NCBI RefSeq assembly: GCF_023715345.1
Contig: NZ_JAMBNY010000001.1
Location: 124,001 to 188,000, forward strand
DNA from: Paenibacillus camelliae
GTDB taxonomy: Bacteria > Bacillota > Bacilli > Paenibacillales > Paenibacillaceae
Length of the DNA: 64,000 nt
Reading direction: 5' to 3'
A model generated the notes under the pieces. The model was not told the origin of the DNA. It did not search any database and saw nothing but the letters and a program-made list of their open reading frames with translations. The position numbers and the translations under genes were made by a program. Shown in pieces: positions 1 through 9,356 of the stretch; position 1 is the first letter of the stretch, and each line of letters begins with the position of its first letter.

Positions 1-2
1 CA

Positions 3-377
3 TTAAACTTTCAGTTTAATAGTCCCATCAATAAGGTATGGAATGCACTAACGGATTCAAGTACTCTTGCACAATGGATCATGGAAAATAACTTCAAACC
101 GATCGTAGGATACAAATGCCAATTCCGTAATGAGCAAATTAATTTAACGGTAGATTGTGAAGTATTAATCGTAGATGAGCCTTATACATTGTCTTACACC
201 TGGGTTGGTGGACCGATAAATACGATCATTACATGGACGTTAAAGGAAGAGAATGGGATAACGCACTTACAGCTGGTGCAAACTGGATTTGAAAAAGAAA
301 ATCAAGCCTTCCATGGCGCGAAATATGGCTGGTCTAGCATGGTTGAAGGACTAGAAAAAATGCTCGAGACTTTGTAA
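3..377 (+). CDS. SRPBCC/AHSA1-domain protein, 5' end missing
   Basis: Partial gene running in from the left edge; the frame is open from base 3 to the TAA at 375-377. The visible 124 residues start with FNSPINKVWNALTDS, followed by LAQWIMENNFKP and GYKCQFR, and end in a GWSSMVEGLEKML helix. This is the usual pattern of AHSA1-like (activator of Hsp90 ATPase homologue) members of the START/SRPBCC fold, small cytoplasmic beta-alpha proteins with a hydrophobic ligand cavity. Only a few N-terminal residues seem to be missing. An internal ATG at 81 has no ribosome site and lies inside the conserved domain, so it is not the start. The ligand is unknown. Confidence 0.85.
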   Translation, partial: LNFQFNSPINKVWNALTDSSTLAQWIMENNFKPIVGYKCQFRNEQINLTVDCEVLIVDEPYTLSYTWVGGPINTIITWTLKEENGITHLQLVQTGFEKENQAFHGAKYGWSSMVEGLEKMLETL

Positions 378-431
378 TTTGCAATAGATTACTGTTTTAT
401 TTTGGGAAAATAAACTTAAGGAGAGGGATGT

Positions 432-1139
432 ATGAGTTTTATTAAAGATATGATCTCGGTTTTCAAAAAGAAGGAATTAAGGTTTCGAGAAAGCTACAAG
501 GAAGCAGATGAGGTATACACTTTTCTGTTTGAAAAAGACAAGAGCTTAACCTGGAATGCTGGGCAATATGGCTTGTTAAGCGTTACTCACAAGTCTATCA
601 AAAACGGCACAAAACCGTTCAGCATCGCATCAGCACCTTCAGAGAATGTTGTACGAATAACAACACGGATTAGTGGCGAACCAAGTGAATTCAAGCAGGC
701 ATTGCTCGAGCTAAAGCCTGGTATGAGTATAAAAATGGGCGGACCTGTAGGCGCTTTTTATCCAACAGATTCTCGACCTTCACTCTTTATTGCTGGAGGA
801 ATTGGAATTACGCCTTTTCGTTCGATCTTAAAGCAATTAGAAGTAGAAGGTAGTAATGAGCAGAAAGACATTCAGCTACTTTATATGGATAGCAACAACA
901 CACATCTATATAAAGATGAACTAGACAGAATTGCCACTAACACATCGATACGTATCACATATATGGAATCGAAGAATGAGCTGCAGCAGGAAATCGATAA
1001 GTTTATCGCTAAACATAAGGATAATGGCAATTATTTTATTGCAGGACCAAAATCGATGGTAGACGATGTCACTAATTATGTAAAAAATCAAAATATTCCA
1101 AAGCGCAATATTAAGAAGGATGCTTTTTTTGGGTATTAA
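432..1139 (+). CDS. FAD-dependent oxidoreductase, ferredoxin-NADP reductase (FNR) family
   Basis: A 235-residue cytosolic flavoprotein reductase. The N-terminal half is the FAD-binding barrel with the RxxS-type element KPFSIAS near residue 64; the C-terminal half is the NAD(P)-binding fold with GGIGITPFRSI near residue 120 and a C-terminal aromatic tail (DAFFGY). There is no ferredoxin or globin domain, so its electron partner is unknown; such stand-alone reductases often serve flavodoxin- or oxygenase-type partners. The ATG at 432 follows GGAGAGG. It lies 54 bases after the SRPBCC gene and is closed by a strong terminator, so the two may be cotranscribed. Confidence 0.85.
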   Translation: MSFIKDMISVFKKKELRFRESYKEADEVYTFLFEKDKSLTWNAGQYGLLSVTHKSIKNGTKPFSIASAPSENVVRITTRISGEPSEFKQALLELKPGMSIKMGGPVGAFYPTDSRPSLFIAGGIGITPFRSILKQLEVEGSNEQKDIQLLYMDSNNTHLYKDELDRIATNTSIRITYMESKNELQQEIDKFIAKHKDNGNYFIAGPKSMVDDVTNYVKNQNIPKRNIKKDAFFGY

Positions 1140-1162
1140 TGAACGCAAATAGAATAAATAGA

Positions 1163-1195
1163 AGAAGCCCCTTGAGTATTTCAAGGGGCTTCTTT
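1163..1195 (+). terminator. Rho-independent terminator after the FNR-type gene
   Basis: A perfect 13-bp stem (1163-1175 with 1181-1193), loop GTATT, followed by a short T stretch. It closes the first transcription unit. Confidence 0.85.
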
Positions 1196-1270
1196 GGCTG
1201 CTTGACGCTACATACGTTTAACCACTAAACAATGGGTTCATACTGCTTTATCAAAAGAGCTAAAAATAGA

Positions 1271-1299
1271 TTGAAACAAAAATAGCGCTATGATATAAT
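1271..1299 (+). promoter_or_regulatory. SigA-type promoter for the helD-like gene
   Basis: TTGAAA at 1271-1276, a 17-bp spacer and a consensus TATAAT at 1294-1299. It predicts a 5' leader of about 125 bases before the ATG at 1431; no clear attenuator was seen in that leader. Confidence 0.7.
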
Positions 1300-1430
1300 C
1301 AATAGCGGCGTTTTCAGATCAAACAAAATCGTATAGTTTTCCTAATCATATCTTAATTATACAACTACAGATTTGATTTGTCAACACGCTTTGCATTTCC
1401 CAAAATAAGGTATAAGGAGTGTGTTTCCAC

Positions 1431-3848
1431 ATGGAGGCGAAGGAATGGCAGCAAGAACAGGAACGGCTGAAATGGGTCAGAAACAAGTTGATGGCAAGAA
1501 TTAATGAACTGGAACCCGAGGTTGCAGGACTAAGAGATCAAGCTACAGACATCCGAAAAAGATTTTGGGAAGAAGTTACGATTAATACCAGCACACAAGA
1601 AGATTTCGAAGAGACCTTCTATACGATTATCCAACAGTCCGCGTTATTGGCTGAACGCGAGCGTGGACTTAAACAGTTACAGCAGCAATGGAAAAATATG
1701 AATCGTTTGCTTTCATCTCCTTATTTTGGGCGCCTCGACTTTCACGAGGATGGACAAGAGAACATTGAACAGATCTACATTGGCGTATCCTCCTTCATTG
1801 ACGAAGACGAATTAAGCTTTCTCATCTATGATTGGCGTACGCCTATCGCGAGCTTGTACTACGATCATACTCCTGGCCAAGCGTCTTATAACACTCCAGC
1901 AGGTAAGATCGAAGGGACCATGGAGCTGAAACGACAATTCCAGATACAACAGGGGCAACTGATCAATATGTTTGATGCTAATGAGACGATCGGTGATGAA
2001 TTACTGCAGCAAGTGCTTGGCGAAGGTGCCGATGCTCAGATGAAGACGATCGTGGCTACGATACAGAAGGAACAGAATACGATTATTCGTAATGAACAAG
2101 GTAAAATGCTTATCGTACAGGGGGCTGCGGGGAGCGGGAAAACGTCTGCCGCATTGCAGCGTGTTGCTTACTTGCTATACAAACACCGCCAGACGTTAAA
2201 GGCCGATCAAATCGTGCTTTTCTCACCCAATCCTATGTTTAACAGCTATATCTCTACCGTTCTACCTGAGCTAGGAGAAGAGAATATTCAGCAGACAACC
2301 TTTCAAGAATACCTAAATTATTGGGTAGGTTCATCACTACAGGCAGAGGACCCTTTTGATCAAATGGAATATGTATTAACCGAACAAGGAACGCCGGAAT
2401 ATGAAGCTCGTCTTCAAGGAATGGAATATAAAGCTTCTGAGGCTTTCTTGAACGCTTTACACAACTATGGTATGTGGCTGGGACGCGAAGGTATGCGCTT
2501 TGTATCGATTCACTTTCGAGATCAAGAGCTTATTACCGCAAAACAAATGAAAGAGAAGTTTTATAGCTACGACCATTCACTATCGCTTTCCAATCGCATC
2601 ATGCTGTTGCAGGAATGGCTGCTAGATGAGTTGGCCATGTTAGAGCGTGTTGAGCGAAACGCAAATTGGGTGGAGGAAGAACTAAACTACCTTGACACTG
2701 AGCAGTATGCTGAAGTCTTCGGAATCCTTCATAAAGATAGAGAAGTATTAGACATCGCCGAACAGTATGCTATAGTTCGTGAAATAGTGACCAACAATCG
2801 TCGTAAGGATGAAAGCGACTATGACTTTGCGCAAAATGAGGAGACTCAACTGCGACGCAGCATCGTAAAAGAATACTTCAAACCATTAAGAAAATTCGTG
2901 AGAAAGCTCTCTTTCGTAGATATTAAAGGCATCTATCTTCAATTATTTGTCGATGAACCGACTTATCTAGAGCGAACAAATACAGCTTTCGTCCCATCTC
3001 TATGGTCAGAAATATGCAAGCATACTAAAGAAGCCTTGCTCCACAACAAGTTACTTTACGAGGATGCCACGCCTTATTTGTATGTAAAAGAACTCATCGA
3101 AGGTGTCCGAATGAACAAGGACATACGATATGTGTTTGTTGATGAGGGGCAAGATTATTCACCGTTCCAATATGAATATATTAAAAAGCTATTCCCTCGT
3201 GCGCGAATGACAGTGCTCGGTGATTTCGGTCAAGCGATATTTATGCAATCTACAAGCTTAGACTCTTCCAATTCTCAGCTTGTTAACCTATATGGTGAAT
3301 CCGAAACAACGCTTATTCGCTTATTACGCAGCTATCGTTCAACGAAAGAAATTGTAGAATTCACCAAATCTATGCTTCCTGAAGGAGATAGTATTATTCC
3401 TTTTGACAGAAGAGGTCCAAAACCACTTCTTAAGAGATTCGAGGATGGAGAAAACCGTGTTCAACTAATGGTCTCAGACATTGAGTTGCTGAAGGCTGAA
3501 GGATTATGCTCTATCGCGATTATTACAAAAACTGCAGCCGAAAGTCGTGCGGCCTATGAATCGCTAAAATTCCAAGGCGTTGAACCATTGCACCTCGTTA
3601 CGAAGGAGACCGAAGGCTTTGATCAGGGAATAAAGGTCATCCCTGTGTATCTTGCCAAGGGGGTAGAATTTGATGCAGTCCTCGTCTATGATGCTTCATC
3701 CGAATCCTATCGTCAAGAGAACGAACGCAAGCTTCTGTATACCGCGTGTACACGGGCCATGCATCGACTCCATCTATACTCAATTGGCGAATGGTCACCG
3801 TTCGTGCACGCACTACCAGAGAAACTGTATGAGAAAGGTTCATATTGA
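1431..3848 (+). CDS. helD: HelD-like RNA polymerase-associated helicase (UvrD/Rep superfamily 1)
   Basis: An 805-residue protein. A charged coiled-coil N-terminus (about residues 1-90) is typical of HelD and is known in the family to enter the RNA polymerase secondary channel. The Walker A motif GAAGSGKTSAA lies near residue 232, the DEGQDYSPFQ Walker B region near 565, and a C-terminal RecA-like lobe carries AKGVEFDAVLVYDAS and YTACTRAMHRLHLY. HelD recycles stalled polymerase; some homologues confer rifamycin tolerance, but no evidence for that is visible here. A longer frame opens with GTG at 1419, but that GTG overlaps the AAGGAG site at 1414-1419, so ATG 1431 is chosen. Paralogues are common in Bacillales. 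Confidence 0.85.
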   Translation: MEAKEWQQEQERLKWVRNKLMARINELEPEVAGLRDQATDIRKRFWEEVTINTSTQEDFEETFYTIIQQSALLAERERGLKQLQQQWKNMNRLLSSPYFGRLDFHEDGQENIEQIYIGVSSFIDEDELSFLIYDWRTPIASLYYDHTPGQASYNTPAGKIEGTMELKRQFQIQQGQLINMFDANETIGDELLQQVLGEGADAQMKTIVATIQKEQNTIIRNEQGKMLIVQGAAGSGKTSAALQRVAYLLYKHRQTLKADQIVLFSPNPMFNSYISTVLPELGEENIQQTTFQEYLNYWVGSSLQAEDPFDQMEYVLTEQGTPEYEARLQGMEYKASEAFLNALHNYGMWLGREGMRFVSIHFRDQELITAKQMKEKFYSYDHSLSLSNRIMLLQEWLLDELAMLERVERNANWVEEELNYLDTEQYAEVFGILHKDREVLDIAEQYAIVREIVTNNRRKDESDYDFAQNEETQLRRSIVKEYFKPLRKFVRKLSFVDIKGIYLQLFVDEPTYLERTNTAFVPSLWSEICKHTKEALLHNKLLYEDATPYLYVKELIEGVRMNKDIRYVFVDEGQDYSPFQYEYIKKLFPRARMTVLGDFGQAIFMQSTSLDSSNSQLVNLYGESETTLIRLLRSYRSTKEIVEFTKSMLPEGDSIIPFDRRGPKPLLKRFEDGENRVQLMVSDIELLKAEGLCSIAIITKTAAESRAAYESLKFQGVEPLHLVTKETEGFDQGIKVIPVYLAKGVEFDAVLVYDASSESYRQENERKLLYTACTRAMHRLHLYSIGEWSPFVHALPEKLYEKGSY

Positions 3849-3861
3849 AGATCTAATGCTT

Positions 3862-3895
3862 AAAGCCTTGGCCGAAACTGGTCAAGGCTTTTCCT
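3862..3895 (+). terminator. Terminator after helD-like gene
   Basis: AAAGCCTTGGCC (3862-3873) pairs with GGTCAAGGCTTT (3880-3891), one G-U pair, 6-nt loop, then TTCC. The downstream T run is weak. Confidence 0.7.
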
Positions 3896-4007
3896 ATCAA
3901 TGATTCGGCTTAGATATAGCTATTATTATTCAGTATTAGCAATCTTAAACACTTTGCTTAATATAATGAGGATACGAACGATTATTGATTGCAAATGAGG
4001 TGTAGCA

Positions 4008-5339
4008 ATGAGCGAACGTAAACCAATGGCTAGACTGTTTGTTTCAGCGATAAGATCAGGCATAAATGAACAATTTACGATACAACTACATACGAATCAA
4101 CCACTAAAAAAATATAAGATAGAAGCGACTACCGAAGATGATGAACGCAATGTATTTCGTTCAAGCGCAGCCTTTTATACCAATGAACATGGCCTCATTA
4201 ATTTAAGCAAGCAAGCTCCTATTGCTGGGGATTATGAAGGTGTAGACAGCATGGGCTTAATATGGTCTATGCGAAGTGTAGAGAAGAGAGAAGGTAGATT
4301 TGTAAAGCATTCTTCGGATCCAATTAAAATTCGTCTACATGCCTATGACCATGACCAGTTAGTAGATTCTCAATCTATCATCCGTACATTTTATCCAGTA
4401 GAAGAAGTTGTAAAAGAATCCATAGCGAACGAATCCATCCTTGGAACGACCTATTCTCCAAAGGCACAAGGAAAATTTCCCGCAGTCATTGTTGTGGGTG
4501 GATCTGACGGAGCTGTACATGAAGCAGCAGCGGCAATGCTTGCAGCTCAAGGGTATGTTGTACTGGCACTTGCTTATTTTGGAAGAGAGGGCTTGCCGAA
4601 GGGCATTGAGAACATCCCGCTTGAGTATGTAGATCATGCTTTTCAATATTTAGAAAGCAAGACCAACGTTGATCACCATAACCTTGGAATGATTGGCTTT
4701 TCACGAGGTGCAGAGCTGACAATGCTCTATGCACTTCATTATCCTAAATTAAAGTCTGTTATCGCCGTTGCACCGAGTGCAGTTGTCTTTCCAGGTGTTG
4801 TTAACTTTCAGCCTATCGATGCGCCTGCATGGACTTTTAAGGGCAAGCCGTTAAAGTATTTTAAAGCAAAAAGGACCTTGGGCGATACTGCTACGTTTTT
4901 TTATCATTGGATCTTCCGCAAGCCTTATTCCGGCCTACCGTCCATTCATAGAAATCTGCAAGATACAAGACAATTAGAGGATAACGCGATAGCGGTTGAA
5001 TACATTCATTCGCCGATGATGTTTCTATCTGGAACAGATGATCATGTTCAGCCTGCGGAATTCTTTGCGAAACGCATGGAGCAAAGACTCAGCAACCACC
5101 CTTACCATGAACTGAATGAATTTATTTATTATGAGGACGCAGGGCACTTTGCTGCATTCCCAGGCAGTCTGCCTAATCTACCACAAACAGTAGGTGATAC
5201 TAACTATAATATGACAATGATATTTGGTGGAACAAGAAGGGCAAATGCGAAAGCGGCACTTGAATCCTGGGAACATACGCTCAAGTTTTTAGATAAGACG
5301 CTTAAAGGACATAAGCTTGTGAGCCATAATAGCAGATGA
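4008..5339 (+). CDS. Acyl-CoA thioester hydrolase/BAAT-type alpha/beta hydrolase
   Basis: 443 residues in two domains. Residues about 10-130 form the beta-sandwich Bile_Hydr_Trans domain (YEGVDSMGLIWSM region). The rest is an alpha/beta hydrolase with nucleophile elbow GFSRGAE near residue 232, an acidic residue in SGTDDHVQP near 343 and a histidine in EDAGHF near 381. The nucleophile is Ser rather than the Cys of mammalian BAAT, which fits a thioesterase or hydrolase more than an N-acyltransferase. No signal peptide. The start follows GAGGTG with good spacing. It appears monocistronic. The substrate cannot be read from sequence. Confidence 0.85.
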   Translation: MSERKPMARLFVSAIRSGINEQFTIQLHTNQPLKKYKIEATTEDDERNVFRSSAAFYTNEHGLINLSKQAPIAGDYEGVDSMGLIWSMRSVEKREGRFVKHSSDPIKIRLHAYDHDQLVDSQSIIRTFYPVEEVVKESIANESILGTTYSPKAQGKFPAVIVVGGSDGAVHEAAAAMLAAQGYVVLALAYFGREGLPKGIENIPLEYVDHAFQYLESKTNVDHHNLGMIGFSRGAELTMLYALHYPKLKSVIAVAPSAVVFPGVVNFQPIDAPAWTFKGKPLKYFKAKRTLGDTATFFYHWIFRKPYSGLPSIHRNLQDTRQLEDNAIAVEYIHSPMMFLSGTDDHVQPAEFFAKRMEQRLSNHPYHELNEFIYYEDAGHFAAFPGSLPNLPQTVGDTNYNMTMIFGGTRRANAKAALESWEHTLKFLDKTLKGHKLVSHNSR

Positions 5340-5371
5340 TCATTCGATTATGCTCTTCCTTAGAAAAAAGC

Positions 5372-5411
5372 AACGGCAGTCGAGGACTAGTTCCGTCCAT
5401 GGCTGCCGTTT
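5372..5411 (+). terminator. Terminator after BAAT-type hydrolase gene
   Basis: AACGGCAG (5372-5379) pairs with CTGCCGTT (5403-5410), with an imperfect inner stem and a short T run. Confidence 0.6.
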
Positions 5412-5546
5412 GTTGTGTGCAATAAAGACATTAGTAACGTGCATCCATTGACTAAATAAGCCTAATTTAAGAGCCATAGTGTATCGTCCCGTTCATATTT
5501 CAAAATTAAACATACGATAGATTGAAAATATTGAAGGAGGTTTCAC

Positions 5547-5966
5547 ATGGCTCGTAGAGTGAAGGTAAGTCCACGCTTTGAAAGGCTTTGTATGCGATTC
5601 GGAAGTATTTTGGGAGGGGAATCACAGGTTGTAAGGGGTCCTGTATGCTTTGTTACACGTATGACTAATTTAGATGAAACCATTTTAGGAAGAAGAACAC
5701 ACTCTCCACTGGTTTCAATGCAAATGTTCTCCTTCGAATCCCTCGATCGTTCAGGGCGTGCGCTGTGCTTGGGTGAGACAGCCGTACATCAAAATCAAGT
5801 TAATCGTTTACTCTCAAACCTTCGTAAACGCGGGATAAAAGTAACAGCCGTGCACAATCACTGGCTAAATGAAAATCCACGCCTAATGTATATCCACTGG
5901 GAAGCTATTATGAATCCTATACTGTTCGCTAGAAGAACGAAAGAATCGATTAGATTTCTTGGCTAA
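5547..5966 (+). CDS. DUF1259 (LppY/LpqO-family) protein
   Basis: 139 residues matching the DUF1259 pattern: an N-terminal FGSILGGES segment, a central strand region and the C-terminal KRGIKVTAVHNHWLNENPRLMYIHW block, in which the His-Asn-His cluster is the conserved hallmark. Actinobacterial members are lipoproteins; this one has no signal peptide and looks cytosolic. The ATG at 5547 follows AAGGAGG. Function of the family is unknown; the histidine cluster suggests a metal or ligand site, which is inference only. Confidence 0.8.
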   Translation: MARRVKVSPRFERLCMRFGSILGGESQVVRGPVCFVTRMTNLDETILGRRTHSPLVSMQMFSFESLDRSGRALCLGETAVHQNQVNRLLSNLRKRGIKVTAVHNHWLNENPRLMYIHWEAIMNPILFARRTKESIRFLG

Positions 5967-5984
5967 TAATTATGATAAAGGTTG

Positions 5985-6015
5985 AAGGAGCTGCATGATT
6001 GTAGCTCCTTCTTTT
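5985..6015 (+). terminator. Terminator, probably bidirectional, between converging genes
   Basis: GAAGGAGCTGCA (5985-5996) pairs with TGTAGCTCCTTC (6001-6012) around a 4-nt loop, with T residues after it. It sits between the DUF1259 gene and the converging MFS gene. Confidence 0.75.
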
Positions 6016-6045
6016 ACTAGCTTCACCTGAATAAATGTGATTTCT

Positions 6046-7239
6046 TTACCCTTTATTTACTTCGAAATCAGCCTTTTTTCTGCTCCCCATTAGATACAGT
6101 ATGAGGATAACAAGCATAAACGCTGCAGAATAAGTAAATGTCATGCCATAGCCAACCCATTTTGCTAATATCCCAAGTCCGACGGACCCAATCGCTAAGC
6201 CTGAATCTATAAAAATGAGAAGCATCGAATTAGCCGTTGCTTTTTTCTCAGGTGGAACAAGCGTTAACGCCCAAGCTTGAATAATGGGATGAATAATCGC
6301 AAATGCGACACCGAACAACACCCCGGATACTAATACGAGCCACATTTTCGTCGAGAAGCCTAATAGAATTAAGCCTCCAGCACCTGCGATTGCGGCCGGT
6401 ATAATAAGGACTCTGTGACCAAATTTATCGAAGATTTTGCCCGAAAACATGCGAATGATGACCATCGCAATTCCTTGTGCAATGAAAAACTGTGAGATGC
6501 TTCCGCCTACATTAATCTCCTTACCAAATGCACCCATAAAGTTAACGATTCCTGCGATAGCCATATAATTGAATGCTACTAAAATACATGGAAGCAAGAC
6601 ACGCTTATCGAACATGTACTTATAGAAGGGTTCTTTTTGGGTCTGATGAAGTGGACGTTCTGCTTCTTTCTTTTTCGTATTTTTTACGAAGAAGCTGCAA
6701 AGCAATGAGAAACACATCAACGCAAGCGTCAACATCATCATCGAGCGGAATGAAAATCTTGCAAGGTAAGAGATTGCGATTAGAGGTCCGAGTGTTGTCC
6801 CCACGCTTGTCGACATTGCGAAAAATACGATGCCTTCACCTAGTCTCGATTTTGGCACAATATTACTTGAGATCGTAAAAACTAAGTTGGTAAGCATGCA
6901 GAAGCCAATACCTTGTAGTGCTCGGATAAATATTAGAAAAACAACGGAATCGTTCAAAAAGGTAAGTGCGATTGTACCTAGAAAATATATGAGGGAAATA
7001 ATAAGCAGCAGCTTCATATTGATCTTCTGAATAATTACACTGGCAAAGAATCTAGTGATAAGCGATGCTAACATTAAGGTTGTCGTCATAATTCCGGCAA
7101 TGGCAGGATTATCACTAATCGTTGACACAAAGATCGGGAATCCAGCAGTAATCATATAAAAGGATGCGAACATCACTAACGACAACAGAATAATGATTAA
7201 GTACTGGTTTGTCCACAATTTCACTTTTATTTTACCCAT
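6046..7239 (-). CDS. MFS transporter (drug or metallophore exporter type)
   Basis: 397 residues with 12 predicted hydrophobic helices and a central cytosolic Lys/Glu-rich loop around residues 190-205 (KKKEAERP). The general layout matches DHA1-type major facilitator exporters driven by the proton gradient. The substrate is not deducible; staphylopine/CntE-like and drug exporters both look like this. The ATG at 7239 is preceded on the minus strand by AAAGGCGG. It is a single gene, converging on the DUF1259 gene and divergent from the next lipoprotein gene. Confidence 0.8.
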   Translation of the reverse strand: MGKIKVKLWTNQYLIIILLSLVMFASFYMITAGFPIFVSTISDNPAIAGIMTTTLMLASLITRFFASVIIQKINMKLLLIISLIYFLGTIALTFLNDSVVFLIFIRALQGIGFCMLTNLVFTISSNIVPKSRLGEGIVFFAMSTSVGTTLGPLIAISYLARFSFRSMMMLTLALMCFSLLCSFFVKNTKKKEAERPLHQTQKEPFYKYMFDKRVLLPCILVAFNYMAIAGIVNFMGAFGKEINVGGSISQFFIAQGIAMVIIRMFSGKIFDKFGHRVLIIPAAIAGAGGLILLGFSTKMWLVLVSGVLFGVAFAIIHPIIQAWALTLVPPEKKATANSMLLIFIDSGLAIGSVGLGILAKWVGYGMTFTYSAAFMLVILILYLMGSRKKADFEVNKG

Positions 7240-7369
7240 AGTCTGAAACCGCCTTTCAAGGCTTTACTCATTGAGTTGCTACAGCATTGCTCAATCATTT
7301 TTTCCTTAATGTGAAACTTTATGCAACAGTCCTCATTCTGAATCTGAAGGGCTGCTTCTTAATGCGTGA

Positions 7370-7396
7370 AGATTACAATTCCAACAATTGTAATCT
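7370..7396. repeat. 11-bp inverted repeat overlapping a promoter
   Basis: AGATTACAATT (7370-7380) and AATTGTAATCT (7386-7396) form a perfect dyad with 5 bases between. A TATAAT follows at 7401-7406, so the dyad covers the -35 side of the promoter reading into the lipoprotein gene at 7468. Placement suggests a repressor operator; the regulator is unknown. Confidence 0.6.
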
Positions 7397-7467
7397 TTGG
7401 TATAATGAACGTAATTCCTATATTTTTAATAATGAATAAGGAAGCTTTCTCATAGGGGGGAAGTGCA

Positions 7468-9180
7468 ATGTACCGAAGTGGTATAACGATTATCATGATT
7501 ATCCTTACAATGCTAATTACGTTGTCAGGCTGCAAAACAAATTCCTCGGAAGAAGATACATATAAGCAACAACGCATTCCAGTAATAGACAACGTACAAT
7601 ATATTAAAATCTCGAAGCATGATGAATCTGTTCATCTTTCACATTTTGATCAAGAAGTGTTAGATGCCATACTGCAGGGGCTAATAGTTGACGCTAAGCC
7701 TTCCTTTATTGACGATCCGGAACATGTAGGTGAAATGTACAGCATGGAAGTGGTCAGTGATACGGCATCGATAACGTACAAGGTGAATGATTTACGCTAC
7801 ACCGACGCTCAGGACTCTAGCGTAAAGCTATATGCCACGATCGAAGATAATCAAAGTTTAGCATGGGAGCTTCCATCTGCCTGGATGCGTATGCTATTAA
7901 AAGAGAACCCAACTGGTGCAACAGAGCCACTACTACATGTCAGCATAAATGAGAATAGCAATAGCGTGATCGTGTTGGCTAATCGCGATATGAAGCGTAA
8001 CTCGGTATATCAAGCGATAAAGGATACTGTAACATTTACCGGGAAACAAGAGGAGAGGAAGCTTGACTATTCAGTCCATATTACTGATCCTCAACGATTT
8101 GTTGTCCGGTTCAATACTTTAGAGGAAAAGGAAGCGGTATATTTTCGATTAGATGCTGTTCAGACCGTGTCTGGTGAGTCATTTGCAGGGGATAGACCAT
8201 CTTACCGCAATCAAGTCATTCTATATGGTAAGCCAACCTTTCAAGGTTTAAGGTGGGTCGATATGCATGGTGAAGCCGTTCGTGAACAGCGCTTAGATTC
8301 TGCGCTTCTACTGCAGCCGATACGAAACGCGAATCAACAGCAAACCTCCCTTATGGTATATGATACACAGGATCGTCAGACACTGATTAACCTTGATACT
8401 GGTGAAACGAAACCAATACATATCAAGCAATGGCCTGGAGCTGAAAACGGCTATGGCAATGATTATGGAACAAGTGTACTCTTCACGGATCAAGTAGTAG
8501 ATGGAACATCGTACGTAGTGAAGGGGAATCGATACATTTATCGTTATAGCGCTTCTGACGACGTTGATGAATTACAAAAGATATATGACTCGGATCGACC
8601 TATCTATGGAATCGCTGCTTCCCCAGATAATCGTCGTATAGCCATTCTTGTTCCATCAGATCCTTCGATCGGTCCTGAGGCGGATTTGATCGTTATGGAT
8701 GAGGAAGGTCATATCTTATTCATAAAAGAGAGAGCTAGTTATGTCGGACATAGCGAAGGATTTCTTTTTGTATATCCAATGACTTGGCTTAATGAACAGA
8801 CGATTGTCGTACCCATCATTGGATTAGGAGAGGATAGCTTTTACCGTGGCAAGGCTTATATTCACTTAAATGAGGATAAAACTAAGCTTGAAGCCGATAT
8901 CATGCTGCCTGACGCTGCACTGAGCTTATTAGAGACCGTTGTCGGTGATGCACATGAATCTGACATTGCAAGAGTTTTACCACATTCTGACGCTGAGAAT
9001 AACCGATATTATGCTGTGGAGATTTCGTCAGGTAATTGGTTAATCGATATCGTTGAGAATAAGCTAAGCTGGCTAGGAACTGGGATCTTAGCACAGTGGA
9101 ATCAGTTAAACGAGCTTGTCATATGGCAGACAGCACAACAACAGACTTCGGCTTATTATATCGGAGTAGATTTACCATAA
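7468..9180 (+). CDS. Large lipoprotein with Ig-like and beta-propeller-like regions, function unknown
   Basis: 570 residues. A signal peptide with lipobox LSGC (Cys about 22) predicts a membrane-anchored extracellular protein. Residues about 145-240 resemble an SbsA-type Ig-like domain (VTFTG, RFVVRFNTLEEKEAVYFRLD). The second half resembles a propeller with IAASPDNRRIAILVPS-like blades and GEADLIVMDEEG strands. No catalytic motif seen. The start is preceded by GGGGGG-AAGTGCA, an unusually G-rich ribosome site. The upstream dyad at 7370-7396 suggests regulation. A role in the cell envelope is inferred only from the signal peptide. Confidence 0.7.
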   Translation: MYRSGITIIMIILTMLITLSGCKTNSSEEDTYKQQRIPVIDNVQYIKISKHDESVHLSHFDQEVLDAILQGLIVDAKPSFIDDPEHVGEMYSMEVVSDTASITYKVNDLRYTDAQDSSVKLYATIEDNQSLAWELPSAWMRMLLKENPTGATEPLLHVSINENSNSVIVLANRDMKRNSVYQAIKDTVTFTGKQEERKLDYSVHITDPQRFVVRFNTLEEKEAVYFRLDAVQTVSGESFAGDRPSYRNQVILYGKPTFQGLRWVDMHGEAVREQRLDSALLLQPIRNANQQQTSLMVYDTQDRQTLINLDTGETKPIHIKQWPGAENGYGNDYGTSVLFTDQVVDGTSYVVKGNRYIYRYSASDDVDELQKIYDSDRPIYGIAASPDNRRIAILVPSDPSIGPEADLIVMDEEGHILFIKERASYVGHSEGFLFVYPMTWLNEQTIVVPIIGLGEDSFYRGKAYIHLNEDKTKLEADIMLPDAALSLLETVVGDAHESDIARVLPHSDAENNRYYAVEISSGNWLIDIVENKLSWLGTGILAQWNQLNELVIWQTAQQQTSAYYIGVDLP

Positions 9181-9250
9181 CTCGATATACAGCAGGTTGT
9201 CCGATCCGATTAAGATCATATTGTTAGACGTTTATTATGAAATTTATTTT

Positions 9251-9285
9251 GAAAAGGCTATCCACTTTATGGGTAGCCTTTTCAT
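9251..9285 (+). terminator. Terminator after large lipoprotein gene
   Basis: GAAAAGGCTATCC (9251-9263) pairs with GGGTAGCCTTTTC (9271-9283), 7-nt loop, then an AT-rich tail. Confidence 0.75.
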
Positions 9286-9356
9286 ATTTTATATATTTCA
9301 AGAATAAAATGGTACAAGCATGAAAGCTGACGTTAAAAAATAGGGGAGTGTGTAAT

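Noticed and set aside
921-1184. Minus-strand frame of 87 codons over the FNR-type gene and its terminator
   Set aside because: It overlaps a well-supported gene, runs through a terminator hairpin and has no ribosome site.
3637-3903. Frames overlapping the 3' end of the helD-like gene on both strands
   Set aside because: They lie within conserved HelD motifs in another frame and lack ribosome sites.
4359-4734. Three overlapping frames inside the BAAT-type hydrolase gene
   Set aside because: Shadows of the nucleophile-elbow region of a clear hydrolase; no independent start signals.
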